Counted from the first letter of the stretch, positions 11,011 through 23,584 are shown. The stretch is 64,000 bases of DNA from Ovis canadensis (GCF_042477335.2 NC_091247.1:224030001-224094000); one strand, 5' to 3'. The notes: a model not told the origin generated them from the sequence alone. A program made the numbers and translations.

Positions 11011-12618
11011 TGATTTTGTTTTACTTCTTGCGGTTGCATCTTTGTGTTGGAATGCATTGGTTTAAATGCCTGACACCTAGGATTTCGGGCGGAAGGTGGA
11101 AGCACTAGCTTAACAGCCCTCCCTAACTATTACATGAAGTGATTTTGTGATAAGATAGATTTTTATAAATTCATCCAAAATTCTGGAAAAAGACTTGTCA
11201 GGGAAAAAGACAAGTACCTGCTAAACGTTAATTTTATCCATTTGAATTGATACGAGGCTTCATCAGCCTGATTACAGCTCCTTCCCTGTGGTCCCCTATG
11301 TATGACTGTATGGTCTTCATTGAGTCACCCTCATCTTCCAGGAGTAAGAAGGACCACCTAAGAGGAGTCACACCTGCTGAAGTCACAGGTAGCTCCACTG
11401 GAAGCTGAGGCAACAATACAGCCCTGTTCTCTTGTGATACACACTTTATTTTGCTGACTGCCAGGCAGGAAGTCCTAGGGGTACGAGGCTGTAGGAAAAG
11501 ACACTCTGGAAATAAAACCCACAATGGGAAGGCTGAGAGAGGCTAGTCTGATACTGAGACGGTGTTGAAGAACAGAAAGGGAACCGGCCCTTCCTCCACA
11601 GAATATTACATCCGCTGCGGACAAGTCTGAAAAGTCAGAAGGACCCTGGAGTGAGCTGCTCTGGCAGCATTTGGCAGGTCTTCCTTGTTACTCTAATGGA
11701 GCTTTAATTTACACTGACTCGATCATCTGCTAAAGGCTAAGGAAAAAAGACCCTCTTCAAGTACCTTAATTCAAACTCCTGTTTGGCCTTTGCACTAGTT
11801 TACTTGGTCTCAGCAAAAATAACCAGTCTGTCCATGTGAGGTGGACCAGCATACTCAGTGCCCACTCCAGAAAATGTTACCCAGCGTCCACCTGCCTCAG
11901 GTCAGTGGTCCAGCAGACATACACGCAGCGCCTAGGTTCTGTGCCAGGCTGGACAACACATGTGGATGGGATGCAGCCTTGCCCTCGGGCTGGCCAGCTA
12001 GTGATCTAGAAGAAAAGACAGAATGATGCTTAAACAAGATAAAGTGGAAAGTCTTAAGCGGTACAAGCAGGGAACAGAGGAAGTAGGGGTAAAAGCTGGC
12101 TATTGGGAAGTTTCTGGGGAGGACAGCACTTAACTTTCCTCTGTGGGGACTATCCACAGCTTTGTAGGGGAGATGGATGGGATCCAGAGGGGAGAGGTGA
12201 GGAGGGTCTCCGCCCCTGAAGAGAAGAGTCAGTTCCTACTGGGAAAAAGCAGCTTCAGCTCCACGTGACAGACCAGAGAGTAGACGTGAGTGCCTGTTAG
12301 AGAAAGGTCCCCAGTGTGGTCCCCACAGCCAGAGACCCAGGGTAGAGCTGAGCGCCCAGCAGGGAAGACACTTAGAATTCCATCTATCTACAAGCAGTCC
12401 ATTCCCAGGGTAGGTAACCCTAGCCTCTCTGGCCAAATACAGCCGGATTGAAGTGTTAACATTCGCAATTTTGCAAGGAGGAAGTAGGGACAGAAATAAT
12501 TAAATGGGGAGGAGGACACAAGCTGTCCTTACCCAGGCCAGAGGCAGTGCTAGGGAGGGGAAAGATGTGATACCAGAAAGCGATTCCAGTGTTTCTGTGT
12601 ATTTGAAAATTATCACAA
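11011..12618. other. EP300 downstream spacer, no gene recognised
   Basis: Between the EP300 poly(A) region and the first full BovB I see only short ORFs without known motifs. I recognise no repeat family with certainty. Composition is moderate in GC. Antisense non-coding transcripts are possible here but cannot be seen from sequence. Confidence 0.5.
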
Positions 12619-12630
12619 TGAAAAGGTCTA

Positions 12631-14230
12631 CACAGAAGAACTATACAAAAAGGATCTTCATGACCAGGATAATCATGATGGTGCGATCACTCATCTAGAG
12701 CCAGACATCTTGGAATGTGAAGTCAAATGGGCCTTAGAAAGCATCTCTACAAACAAAGCTAGTGGAGGTGATGGACTTCCAGTAGAGCTATTTCAAATCC
12801 TGAAAGATGATGCTGTGAAAGTGCTGCACTCAATATGCCAGTAAATTTGGAAAACTCAGCAGTGGCCACAGGACTGGAAAAGGTCAGTGTTCATTCCAAT
12901 CCCAAAGAAAGGCAATGCCAAAGAATGCTCAAACTACCGCACTATTGCACTCATCTCACACGCTAGTAAAGTAATGCTCAAAATTCTCCAAGCCAGGCTT
13001 CAGCAATAAGTGAACCGTGAACTTCCAGATGTTCAAGCTGGGTTTAGAAAAGGCAGAGGAACCAGAGATCAAATTGCCAACATCCGCTGGATCATGGAAA
13101 AAGCAGGAGAGTTCCATAAAAACATCTATTTCTGCTTTATTGACTATGCCAAAGCCTTTGACTGTGTGGATCACAATAAGCTGTGGAAAATTCTGAAAGA
13201 GATGGGAATACCAGACCATCTGACCTGTCTCTTGAGAAACCTGTATGCAGGCCAGGAAGCAACAGTTAGAACTGGACATGGAACAACAGACTGGTTCCAA
13301 ATAGGAAAAAGGAGTATGTCAAGACTGTATATTGTCACCCTGCTTATTTAACTTATATGCGGAGTACATTATGAGAAACGCTGGACTGGAATAAACACAA
13401 GCTGGAATCAAGATTGCCAGGAGAAATATCAATAACCTCAGATATGCAGATGACACCACACTTATGGCAGACAGTGAAGAAGAACTAAAGAGGCTCTTGA
13501 TGAAAGTGAAAGAGGAGAGTGAAAAAGTTGGCTTAAAGCTCAACATTCAGAAAACTAAGATCATGGCATCCAGTCCCATCACTTCATGGGAAATAGATGG
13601 GGAAACAGTAGAAACAGTGTCAGACTTTATTTTTTTGGGCTCCAAAATCACTGCAGATGGTGACTGCAGCCATGAAATTAAAAGACGCTTACTCCTTGGA
13701 AAAAAAGTTACGAGCAACCTAGATAGTATATTCAAAAGCAGAGACATTACTTTGCCGACCAAGGTCCGTCTAGTCAAGGCTATGGTTTTTCCAGTGGTCA
13801 TGTATGGATGTGTGAGTTGGACTGTGAAGAAGGCTGAGCGCCAAAGAATTGATGCTTTTGAACTGTGGTGGTGGAGAAGACTCTTGAGAGTCCCTTGTAC
13901 TGCAAGGAGATCCAACCAGTCCATTCTGAAGGAGATCAGCCCTGGGATTTCTTTGGAGGGAATGATGCTAAAGCTGAAACTCCAGTACTTTGGCCACCTC
14001 ATGCGAAGAGTTGACTCATTGGAAAAGACTCTGATGCTGGGAGGGATTGGGGGCAGGAGGAGAAGGGGACGACCGAGGATGAGATGGCTGGATGGCATCA
14101 CTGACTTGATGGACGCAACTCTGAGTGAACTCTGGGAGTTGGTGATGGACAGGGAGGCCTGGCGTGCTGCAGTTCATGGGGTGGCAAAGAGTCGGACACA
14201 ACTGAGCAACTGAACTGAACTGAACTGAAC
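12631..14230 (+). mobile_element. BovB (RTE-clade) LINE, 5'-truncated
   Basis: The element encodes the reverse transcriptase of a BovB retroposon: ASGGDGLPVELFQILKDDAV, KKGNAKECSNYRTIALISHA, FCFIDYAKAFDCVDH and the catalytic YADD at about 13443-13454. It ends in the C-terminal [18 protein letters not shown] block and a (CTGAA)n tail. A 12-base target duplication TGAAAAGGTCTA flanks it at 12619-12630 and 14231-14242. The frame is broken by a few stops (near 12842, 13007 and 13394) and an extra A near 13310. The final 249-codon stretch (13464-14213) is open. About 1.6 kb of the usual 3.2 kb is present. Confidence 0.95.
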
Positions 14231-14242
14231 TGAAAAGGTCTA

Positions 14243-14690
14243 AAAGGAGCCCCAAGTTTCCAACTGGGCTGTTTCTCAGACATCAGTCTAGGAAATGAGC
14301 CCAATGGGTGCAGCAGTGTCCAGGTGCTTTTTCATTTACTAGCTCACTGAATCCTCAAAACCAGCTCCAAAAGCTGACAAATGAGAAGAATGCATCTTGG
14401 GTGTGTACGTAAGGTCATACAGCCAGAGTGAGCCAAAGGCTGCTGGGTTCCAGCCGTGCCTTCCCCTGGCATCCTTTTTCTCCCCGCAGGGAAGCCGCTG
14501 TGATGGCTGCACAGTAACTGAGGACACAGGGCTGTATCCCAAACAAATCCAAAGCACAGACTAAAAAAGCAAGAATAAAGGTAAGTTCCAGGCTTCCCCA
14601 GCCAGGGAACCTGATCTCTAGACAGTTTCCCGAAGTGTTGAGTTTCATGACGTAGTCATGCTGTTTAAGGAGCGCACAGGCCGGCATCAA
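14243..14690. other. Spacer with MIR-like fragment
   Basis: Around 14325-14440 the string CTCACTGAATCCTCAAAACC followed by AAATGAGAAGAATGCATCTT and GGTCATACAGCCAGAG resembles a diverged minus-strand MIR SINE. Nothing else is recognised. Confidence 0.4.
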
Positions 14691-15052
14691 AAAGGATAAA
14701 ATGTTTAAGAATAAATTTAACAAAAGACATGCACATGTGTACACTGAAAACTACAGAACATCACTGAAAGAAATTAAAGACCTAAAGAAATAAAAGGACA
14801 TCCTTGTTCACAGATCAGAAGACTGGGAAGACCAAATATTGTTAAGAAAGTACGGACATACCTTGTTTTATTGTGCTTCACTTTATTGCATTTGGCAGAT
14901 ACTTTTTTTTACAAGCAAGATTTGTGTAATCCCTACATCAAGCAACTCTACCAATGCCATTTTTCCAATGATATTTGCTCACTTCATTTCTGTGTCACAT
15001 TTTGGTAATTTTCCCAATATTTCAAACTTTTTCATTATTATATTTGCTATAG

Positions 15053-15630
15053 CAAATAGAAGGGGGAAAAGCAGAAGCAGTAACACTTTATCTTCTTGGG
15101 TTCCAAAATCACTGCAGACGATAGACTGCAGCCATGAAATTTGAAAGATGCTTGCTCCTTGGAAGGAAAAAGCAAAGGCCTGTACAGTCAAAGCTGTGGT
15201 TCTTCCAGCAGTCATATATGGATGTGAGAGCTGGACCATAAATAAGGCTGAGCACCAAAGAATTGATGCTTTTGAATTGTGGTGCTGGAGAAGACTCCTG
15301 AGAGACCCGTGGACAGCATGGAGACCAAACAAGTCAATCCAAAAGGAAATCAACCCTGAATATCCACTGGAAGGACTGATGCTGAAGCTGAAGCTCCAAA
15401 CTTTGGCCACCTGATGCAAAGAGCCAACTCACTGGAAAAGACACTGATGCTGGGAAAGACTGAAGGCAAAAGGAGAAGGGGTGGCAGAAGACGAGATGGT
15501 TAGATAGCATTGCTGCCTCAGTGGACATGAATGGGAGCAAACCCCAGGAGATAGTGAGGGACAGAGGAGTCTGGCATGCTGTAGTCCATGGGGTAGCAAA
15601 GAGTTGGACATGACTTAGCAACTAAACAAC
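15053..15630 (+). mobile_element. BovB LINE 3' fragment inside Tigger1
   Basis: It starts in the BovB segment GCAAATAGAAGGGG, continues through ATGGATGTGAGAGCTGGACC, and ends TAGCAACTAAACAACAA. The flanking Tigger1 sequence resumes as ATGGTGATCTATGATCAGTG. It has several stops and is diverged. Confidence 0.88.
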
Positions 15631-16322
15631 AAAAATGGTGATCTATGATCAGTGATCTTTGATGTTACTATTAAAATTGTCTTGGAAAACTAAGAACTAT
15701 GGCCATCTAAGATGGCGAACTTAATCTATAATATGTGTGGTCTGACTGCTCCACTGACTGGCCATCCCCCATCTCTCTCCCTCTCCTCAGGCCTCCCCAT
15801 TCCTTGAGACAAAACAGTACTGAAATTGGGCCAATTAATAACTCTACGATGGCCTCTAAATAAATGTTCAGGTGAAAAGAAGAGTCACACATCTCTCCCT
15901 TTAAAGCAAAAGCCAGAAATGATGAAACTTAGTGAGCAAGATATGTCAAAAGCTAAGATTGGGCTGAAAGCTGGCCTCTTGAACCCAACAGATTAAGTTG
16001 TGAGTACAAAGGAAAAATACTTGAGGGAATTTAACACTGCTACTCCAATGAACACATAAATGATAAGACAGCAAAACAGCCTTACTGTTGATGTGGAAAA
16101 CAAAGTTTTAGTGATCTGGAAAGAAGATCAAACCAGCCCAAACAGTCCCTTAAACCGAAGCCTAATCCAGAGCAAGGCCCTAACTCTTTAATCTAGGAAG
16201 GCTGAGAGAGGTGATGAAGGTGCAGAAGAAAAATCTGAGGCCAGCAGAGACTGGTTCATGAGGTTTAATGAAAAGAAACCACCTCCGTGACACAGAAGTA
16301 CAAAGTGAAATACCAAGTGCTG

Positions 16323-16885
16323 GTGACTGCAGCCATGAAATTAAAAGACGCTTACTCCTTGGAAGAAAAGTTATGACCAACCTAGATAGTATATTCAAAA
16401 GCAGAGACATTACTTTGCCGACTAAGGTCCATCTAGTCAAGGCTATGGTTTTTCCTGTGGTCATGTATGGATGTGAGAGTTGGACTGTGAAGAAGGCTGA
16501 GCGCCGAAGAATTGATGCTTTTGAACTGTGGTGTTGGAGAAGACTCTTGAGAGTCCCTTGGATTGCAAGGAGATCCATCTAGTCCATTCTGAAAGAGATC
16601 AGCCCCGGGATTTCTGTGGAAGGAATGATGCTAAAGCTGAAGCTCCAGTACTTTGGCCACCTCATGCGAAGAGTTGACTCATTGGAAAAGACTCTGATGC
16701 TGGGAGTGATTGGGGGCAGGAGAAGGGGACGACCGAGGATGAGATGGCTGGATGGCATCACGGACTCGATGGACGTGAGTCTGAGTGAACTCCGGGAGAT
16801 GGTGATGGACAGGGAGGCCTGGCGTGCTGCGATTCATGGGGTTGCAAAGAGTCGGACACGACTGAGCGAGTGAACTGAGCTGACC
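16323..16885 (+). mobile_element. BovB LINE 3' fragment inside Tigger1
   Basis: It begins GTGACTGCAGCCATGAAATT and ends CGAGTGAACTGAGCTGACCTG. Tigger1 breaks after CAAGTGCTG and resumes at GAAACTGCAGCAAGTTGTCC. It has longer open stretches than the copy at 15053, suggesting a younger insertion. Confidence 0.9.
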
Positions 16886-16988
16886 TGATAAAGAAACTGC
16901 AGCAAGTTGTCCAGAAGTTCTAGCTAAGATAATTAACAGCAGTGGTTGCACCAAACATTTTCAATGCAGATAAAACAGCAAATGAAGA

Positions 16989-17201
16989 TGTGAAGAACTG
17001 ACTCATTAGAAACGACCCTGATGCTGGAAGAGGCTGAAGGCTGGAGAAGGGAACAGAGGATGAGATGGTTGGATGGCATCACCAACTCAATGGACATGAG
17101 TTTGAGTAAACTCCAGGAGGTGGTGAAGGACAGGGAAGCCTGGCATGCTGCAGTCCATGGGGTCGCAAACAGCTGGACACGACTGAGCAACTGAACAACA
17201 A
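16989..17201 (+). mobile_element. Short BovB LINE 3' fragment inside Tigger1
   Basis: A 213-base 5'-truncated insertion runs from GAACTGACTCATTAG to GAGCAACTGAACAACAA. A 10-base target duplication CAAATGAAGA flanks it at 16979-16988 and 17202-17211. Confidence 0.9.
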
Positions 17202-17866
17202 CAAATGAAGACACTATATAGGATTTTCATAACTAAAGAGAAGTCAGTGCAATGCCTGGCTTCACATCTTCAAAGGACAGGCTGACTCCCTCATTAGGGA
17301 ATAATAGAACTGATGACTTGAAGTTGAAGCCTGGGCTTGTTTGCCATTCTGAATATTCTAGGACACTTGATAATTAGGCTAAATCTACTCTGCTTAGGTT
17401 CTATAAATGGAAAAACAAAGCCTGGATGATAGTACATCTGTATAAATGTTGTTTACTGAATATTTTAAGCCCACTGTTGACATACTGCTCAGAAAAGAAG
17501 ATCTCTTTCAAAATAGTGCTGCTTGTTGACAATGCACCTGGCCCCCAGAGCTCTGGCAGAGATGTAATGAGATTCCTGTTGTCCTCAATGCCTGCTGACA
17601 TCCCTTCTGCAGCCCGTGGGTCAAGGAGTAACTCCTACTTTTAAGTCTTATTTTTAGGAAACACATTTCATAAGGTTATAGCTTCCACAGACAGTGATAT
17701 TCCTCTGACGGATCCAGGCAAAATCAGCCGAAAGCCTTCAGGAAAGGATTCACCACTCTAGCTGCCAACAGATTCAAGGCAAGAGGTCAAAATGTCAACA
17801 TTAACAGGAGTCTGGAAGATGACTCCAACCCTCGTGCATGATTCTGAGGCATTCAAGACTTCAGTG

Positions 17867-18195
17867 GAGGGCTTCCCTGGAGACTCAGTGGTAAAGAATT
17901 TGCCTGCCAATGCAGGGGACATCGGTGCAATCCCTGATCCAGGAAGATCCCACAAGCCATGGAGCAATTAAGCCCGTGTGACACAGCTATTAAAGCTGTG
18001 CTCTAGAACCCAGGAGCCACAGCTACTGAAGCCTGAGCTCCCTAGAGCCTGTGCTCCACAGCAGGAGAAGCCTCGGCAATGAGAAGCCCGAGCACCACAC
18101 GTGCAGAGTAGCCCCTGCTCACCGCAAGTAGAGAGAAGCCAACAAAGACCCAGCACAGCCCAAAAGTAAGTTATTTTTTAATTAAAAAAAAAAAC
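17867..18195 (+). mobile_element. CHR-type tRNA-derived SINE inside Tigger1
   Basis: It has head GGCTTCCCTGGAGACTCAGT and body GATCCAGGAAGATCCCACAAG, then CACAGCAGGAGAAGCC and an A-rich tail. Target duplication GACTTCAGTG lies at 17857-17866 and 18196-18205. Confidence 0.9.
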
Positions 18196-18699
18196 GACTT
18201 CAGTGAGAGGAAGTAACCATAGAGGTGGTGCAAACAGCAAGAGAATGAGAAGTAGCACCTGAAGAATTGCTACCACCTCATGATAAAATTTGGATGAGGA
18301 GTTGCTTCTCATGGATAAGCGAAGAAAGTGGTTTCTACTCTTAGTGAGGATGCTGTGAAGACTGTGGGCAACAATGGGGTAGATGATTACAGAAATCTAG
18401 GTGATAACAGTGGCAGGGCTTGAGAGGACTGCCCCCAACTTTGAAGGAAATTCTACTGGGGGTAAAATGCTACCAAACAGCTGTGCATGCTACAGAGAAA
18501 GCATCTGGGAAAGGAAGAGTCACTTGATGTTTCAAGCTTCACTGCTGTCGATTTGAAGAAATAACCAGACACCCCAACCACCCTGATCAACATTGAGGCA
18601 GGACTCTCCACCAGCAAAATGGTTACAACTCACTGAAGGCTTAGATGGTTAGCATTTTTAGCAATAGTATAATTTTATACAATAGAATAATCTAGCAAT

Positions 18700-18956
18700 A
18701 GTATTTTTTAATTATTTACTTGTTTCTTTTTGGCTGCACTGGGTCTTTTTCCTGCTGTGCATGGGCTTTCTCTCGTCGTGAGCGCGGGCTACTCTTCATT
18801 GCAAAGCACAGGCTGTAGGTGAGCAGGCTTGAGCAGATGCACTGCGTGGGCTTTGCGCTCCAAGGCAATGTGGGGTCTTCCCAGATCCGGGATCGAACCC
18901 GTGTCTCCTGCATAAGCAGTCAAATTCTTAACCACTGGACCATGAGGGAAGTCTCA
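18700..18956 (-). mobile_element. CHR-type SINE inside Tigger1
   Basis: Read on the minus strand: CTTCCCTCATGGTCCAGTGG head, GGGTTCGATCCCGGATCTGG, and an A-rich tail corresponding to the T-rich plus-strand start near 18705. Confidence 0.88.
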
Positions 18957-19288
18957 CAATTTTAAAATTAAAAGATATGTACATTGTTTTTTAGCCATAA
19001 TGCTATTGCACTTGTAATAAACTATAGGACAGTGGAAACATAACTCTTATGTTTAAGAGTTAAGCACTAGGAAATAAAAAAAATTCATGTAACTCACTTT
19101 ATGGCAATACTTGCTTTCTGCAATGGTCTGAAAATAAACTGTCACTATATCTGAGGTATGCCTATACTACCCTCCAACTAATCTACAGATTCAATGCAAT
19201 CCCTATCAAGAATATGTACTTTTTTTTTTTTTAGCAGAAATTGACATGCTGATTTTAAAATGCAAATAGAAGTGCAAAGGAATCAGGG

Positions 19289-19405
19289 ACTCCCCTGTTG
19301 AGCCAGTGGCTAAGACTCTGTGTCCCCAATGCATGGGGCTGAAGTTCAACCCCTAGTCAGAGAACTAGATCCCACATGCTGCAACTAAGACCTGGGGCAG
19401 TGAAA
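19289..19405 (+). mobile_element. CHR-type SINE fragment in the old L1
   Basis: ACTCCCCTGTTGAGCCAGTG then GCTAAGACTCTG, AGAACTAGATCCCACATGC and CAACTAAGACC follow the CHR consensus, truncated at the 3' side. Confidence 0.85.
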
Positions 19406-19574
19406 TGAAATAATGAAAGAAAAGGAGACCCACATATTCATGGACAACTGATGCACACCAAAGGTGCCAAGGTAATTTGACAGTGAAAGAATAATCTTTT
19501 AAGTAAATGATAGTGAAACAAGCATTTATAAGCAAAACACCAAAAAAAATTGATTTACACATCAAACCATATAC

Positions 19575-20643
19575 AAACTAGAGCCTATGACTGTGTGGAT
19601 CACAATAAACTATGGAAAATTCTGAGAGAGATGGGAATACCAGACCACCTGACCTGCCTCTTGAGAAATCTGTATGCAGGTCGGGAAGCAACAGTTAGAA
19701 CTGGACATGGAACAACAGACTGGTTCCAAATAGGAAAAGGAGTATGTCAAGGCTGTATATTGTCACCCTGCTTATTTAACTTATATGCAGAGTACATCAT
19801 GAGAAATGCTGGGCTGGAAGAAGCGCAAGCTGGAATCAAGATTGCCGGAAGAAATATCAATAACCTCAGATATGCAGATGACACCACCCTTATGGCAGAA
19901 AGTGAAGAACTAAAGAGGCTCTTGATGAAAGTGAAAGAGGAGAGTGAAAAAGTTGGCTTAAAGCTTAACATTCAGAAAACTAAGATCATGGTATCTGGTC
20001 CCATCACTTCACGGCAAATAGATGGGAATCAGTGGAAACAGTGGCTGACTTTATATTTTTGGGCTCCAAAATCACTGCAGATGGTGATTGCAGCCATGAA
20101 ATTATAAGACCCTTGCTCTTTGGAAGGAAAGTTATGACCAACCGAGACAGCGTATTAAAAAGCAGAGACATTACTTTGCCAACAAAGGTCCATCTAGTCA
20201 AGGCTATGGTTTTTCCAGTGGTCATGTATGGATGTGAGAGTTGGACTATAAAGAAAGCTGAGTCCCAAAGAATTGATGCTTTTGAACTGTGGTGTTGGAG
20301 AAGACTCTTGAGAGACCCTTGGACTACAAGGAGATCCAACCAGTCCATCCTAAAGGAGATGAGTCCTGAGTGTGCATTGGAAGGACTGATGTTGAAGCTA
20401 AAACTCCAATACTTTGGCCACCTGAGGCGAAAAGCTGACTCCTTTGAAAAGACCCTGATTCTGGGAAAGATTGAAGGTGGGAGGAGAAGGGGATGACAGA
20501 GGATGAGATGGTTGGATGGCATCACAGACTCAATGGACATGAGTTTGGTAGACTCCAGGAGTTGGTGATAGACAGGGAGGCCTGGCGTGCTGCGGTTCAT
20601 GGAGTTGCAAAGAGTTGGACACAACTCAGTGACTGAACTGAAC
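19575..20643 (+). mobile_element. BovB LINE fragment in the old L1
   Basis: It begins in the reverse transcriptase at GACTGTGTGGATCACAATAA and includes the active-site YADD (about 19872-19883). It continues to the GGAGTTGCAAAGAGTTGGAC 3' end. The first 530 bases keep an open frame and the later part needs a different frame. Confidence 0.92.
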
Positions 20644-21028
20644 AACTACTGAGTTTTCTGGAAGGAAACATACTAAAAAAAAAAAAAAAAAACCTCTGCA
20701 AATGTGGAGAGGCAAAGATTTCTTAGGATGCAAAACTCAAGACTCATAAAAAATTTTTTTTTAACTTGAGTAAAACACAGTTTAATACGCATAAAACACC
20801 GTTAAGAAAATGTGAACAGCCCACAACCTGGGAAAATATTCACAATACATACACTTGATATACTAAAAAAAAGACCAGCATCTAGAATAAAGAACCCCTA
20901 CAACTTAATAGTAAGAAGACAAATAACCCATTAAAAAATAGGCAAAAGATTTAAGCACACACTTCACATGATAAGATATGTGAATGACAATAAGCAAATG
21001 AAAAATGCTTAACATCATTAGTCTTCAG

Positions 21029-21298
21029 CTACTGCTAAGTCACTTCAGTCGTGTCCGACTCTGTGTGACGCCATAGACGGCAGCCCACCAGGCTCCCCCA
21101 TCCCTGGGATTCTCCAGGCAAGAACACCAGAGTAGGTTGCCATTTCCTTCTCCAATGCATGAAACTGAAACGTGAAAGCAAAGTCACTCAGTCGTGTCCG
21201 ACTTTTGGCGACCCCATGGACTGCAGCCTACCAGGCTCCTCCGTCCATGGGATTTTCCAGGCAAGAGTACTGGAGTGGGGTGCCATTGCCTTCTCCAG
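21029..21298 (-). mobile_element. Bov-A2 dimeric SINE
   Basis: Two Bov-A monomers in tandem each carry the reverse complement of the core: CAGTCGTGTCCGACTCTGTG at 21049 and CAGTCGTGTCCGACTTTTGG at 21190. They are joined by the linker ATGCATGAAACTGAAACGTG. An exact 12-base duplication ATTAGTCTTCAG flanks it at 21017-21028 and 21299-21310. Confidence 0.95.
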
Positions 21299-21930
21299 AT
21301 TAGTCTTCAGAGAAATGCAAATTAAAACCACAAGATACCATTATACACCCACTAAAATGGCTCAAATTGAAAAGGCTGTCAATACCAAGTGTTTGTAAGA
21401 ACACCGACGACTAAAATTCTCCCAGCGTGCCATTCAATGTGTAAAATGGCAAACTCGAGAAGACAGTTTGACAGTTTTTTATAAATTCAATCATACCAGT
21501 ATTCTAAGATCCAGGAATTCTATGAAATTCCTAAGTACTTATCCCAAACATTTGTCCATGCAGAGAACTGCACATGCATGTTCCCAGGAGCTTTATTCAT
21601 AACAGCCCCAAACTGAAAGCAACCAGGTGGATGGATGCTCAGCCACCAGGACACTGCCCGGCAAAGAAGCAACCTCCTTCATGCAACAACGAGGATGAGT
21701 CTCGAAAGAGCACGATGCTGAATGAAAAAAGCCAAATTTAAAAGCATACACATGTTACATTTATGTGAAATTCTAGAAAAGGCAAAGCTAGTCCATTAGT
21801 GGCAAAAATCAGAACAGTGGTTGCCGAAGGCCAGGACAGGGGTAGAGTATGGCCCGACTGTGAAGTAAACTCCCTGGGATGGTGGGAATGCTTGGTTTCT
21901 TGTGTGGGAGTGAGGGTACTCATTGAACCG

Positions 21931-23580
21931 GACTCACCGCATCTCACCTCACCCCAGAGAAGACTCCCGGCCAGAGGCCGCATCTTTCCTAGCCTCCCCC
22001 ACTGCCAGGCCACTGACGCCAGCAAACACCAAACTTCACATTGTACAGCGTGCGTGACACACAGCGTTTCACTGAACTCTCAGGTAAGGATGTTCTGCGA
22101 TGGTGCAGACCTTGGCCCTAACCCTAAAATATAAAGTAAGCGTCTGTCCTACACTGAGCCACTAGCCACACGTGGCGACTGAGCACTGGAAAGGCAGTTC
22201 TACAACTGGGGGACTGAATTGTTCTTTAATTTTAGTGAATTGAAAGGGAAATGGCTACTGTAGACAGCACAGCTCCAGCTCTCCCAGAAGTGAGGACCAT
22301 AATCCTTATTTTACAAGTGAATAAAGTGGGATTCTTGCGAGATCCCTAATGTCAGTCTATGGGGAAAATACTAAGCTTCTCCCACTCAGGTTAAAAAAGG
22401 AAATGTGAAATTGATTGTCCTCTAATGGATCAGCTCAAAGATACAAAATCATCACAAAGAAACAGCACAGTTGCCACGCCTACATTGACGTCCCCAGCGT
22501 CGCTGCTACCCCATCAGAAGGGCCCATCAGCGATGGCTTTGAGAGAAGATGGGCTGTTACAGACACACGTCCCAGCCCCGGCAAAGGGTCGGCCCAGGGA
22601 TATCCAAACTCTCCATGCCAACCACCTCCCAGGGTGCGGTCCCAGATGTGAGGCCACAGTCTGGGACTGCCTGTCTCCGTCCACCTCCGGCCCCTGGCCA
22701 CGCGGCTGCAATAGTCCTCTACTTCTCCAGGCAAATACATTAACTAGCCTGTGTCCATCAGGCCCACACCCTTGCTGTGGCACCCGAGACGTGAGAACTG
22801 GAAGAGCTTCCTGGTGCTGAGGCAGGTTTCTGAGCCTGCAGGCGCAGATTTGCACGGACCAAGCTGGCTGGTGAAAGTGATGAGGGGCCCTCGCTGGACT
22901 CTGTCCAGGGGCAGCTGGCCTTTCCCAGGGGACTCCCCAGGTCTTCTGCAAGTCTCCACTGTGGGGGACCACACCAGCCATGGGGCTCAGCATAGGGCCA
23001 GGGACACACTGTAAGTGCTTGATGGTGGCGCAAGGCCTCCTCCTCCAGGAAGCTGCCCTGATAACTGGCGCACAGACTCCTTCCTTTGAGGGACAGAGCA
23101 CTTGCTCTCACAGCACGTTTGGGCTCTTGGCCACATGCTATCCCCACTGTGCAGCGCCACATTCCTTGCTGGCCTGCCTTCCAGCCGTGCGCACGCTGCC
23201 AGCCCTGCGTCTGCCCCCAGCAGCATGTAACGAGCACCTGCTGAGCACGCAGCTCTCGGGACAGCATCACCTCCTCAAAGAGGTCCTGTCCACAGCCCTC
23301 TGGCACACTGCCCTGTGACGACGTGCTCCAGAGCCCTGTCTCTAACCGATACTTTTCCTGTTGATTATTTGTTTCAACCCTGTTGACCCGTTTAAGCCCT
23401 GGTTCCCACTGGCTGGGTGATTCTGGTCAGTGGGAACAGTTGCAGCCAAAAGTTCTTGGGAACTTCACCTGCCAGGTACCACTAAGCTTTCACATACATT
23501 GCCTCACCCAACACTCACAGAATCCCAGCAAGGTAAGTTCCGTTAGTACTCCAGTTTTCGCGTGAGAAAACTGAGATGCA
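21931..23580. other. GC-rich spacer with no recognised gene
   Basis: The segment 22400-23330 has many overlapping ORFs of 60-195 codons on both strands, in sequence of about 55-60% GC. None shows a family motif or splice pattern I recognise. It may hold exons of a non-coding antisense transcript. Confidence 0.4.
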
Positions 23581-23584
23581 GGAA

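Larger units (their letters stand above)
14853..19164 (+). mobile_element. Tigger1 DNA transposon (pogo group), near full length but split
   Basis: The 5' end CGGACATACCTTGTTTTATT and 3' end GAGGTATGCCTA match the inverted termini of Tigger1. The target dinucleotide TA is duplicated at 14851-14852 and 19165-19166. Internal sequence follows the Tigger1 transposase gene in order: from ATGGCCTCTAAATAAATGTT (15848), through AAGCCTAATCCAGAGCAAGG (16159) and GACAATGCACCTGG (17528), to TGAAGGCTTAGATGGTTAGC near 18635. The transposase frame is broken many times. Removing later insertions (three BovB pieces and two CHR SINEs) leaves about 2.4 kb, the family's usual length. Confidence 0.92.
14690..21930 (+). 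mobile_element. Old L1 LINE (ORF2 end and 3' UTR), interrupted
   Basis: Pieces of one sense-strand L1 appear in order: 14690-14850 (ORF2, GAATAAATTTAAC and ACTGAAAACTACAGAACATC), 19167-19570 (CTACAGATTCAATGCAATCC), 20645-21016 and 21311-about 21930 (AGAAATGCAAATTAAAACCAC, then a 3'-UTR-like end). Between them sit Tigger1, a BovB, a CHR SINE and a Bov-A2. The L1 is heavily diverged, consistent with an early eutherian age. The 3' limit is approximate. Confidence 0.8.

Noticed and set aside
13464-14213. The 249-codon ORF and similar ORFs at 19550, 25228, 52166 and 53252 as host genes
   Set aside because: All are BovB reverse transcriptase fragments in truncated insertions, recognisable by YADD and the [18 protein letters not shown] end.
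17867-18195. tRNA-like sequences in CHR and Bov-tA elements as tRNA genes
   Set aside because: They are SINE heads with A-rich tails and target duplications, without an intact cloverleaf.
22400-23330. Overlapping ORFs of up to 195 codons on both strands
   Set aside because: No motif, no splice context and several frames equally open. This is what moderately GC-rich non-coding DNA produces.
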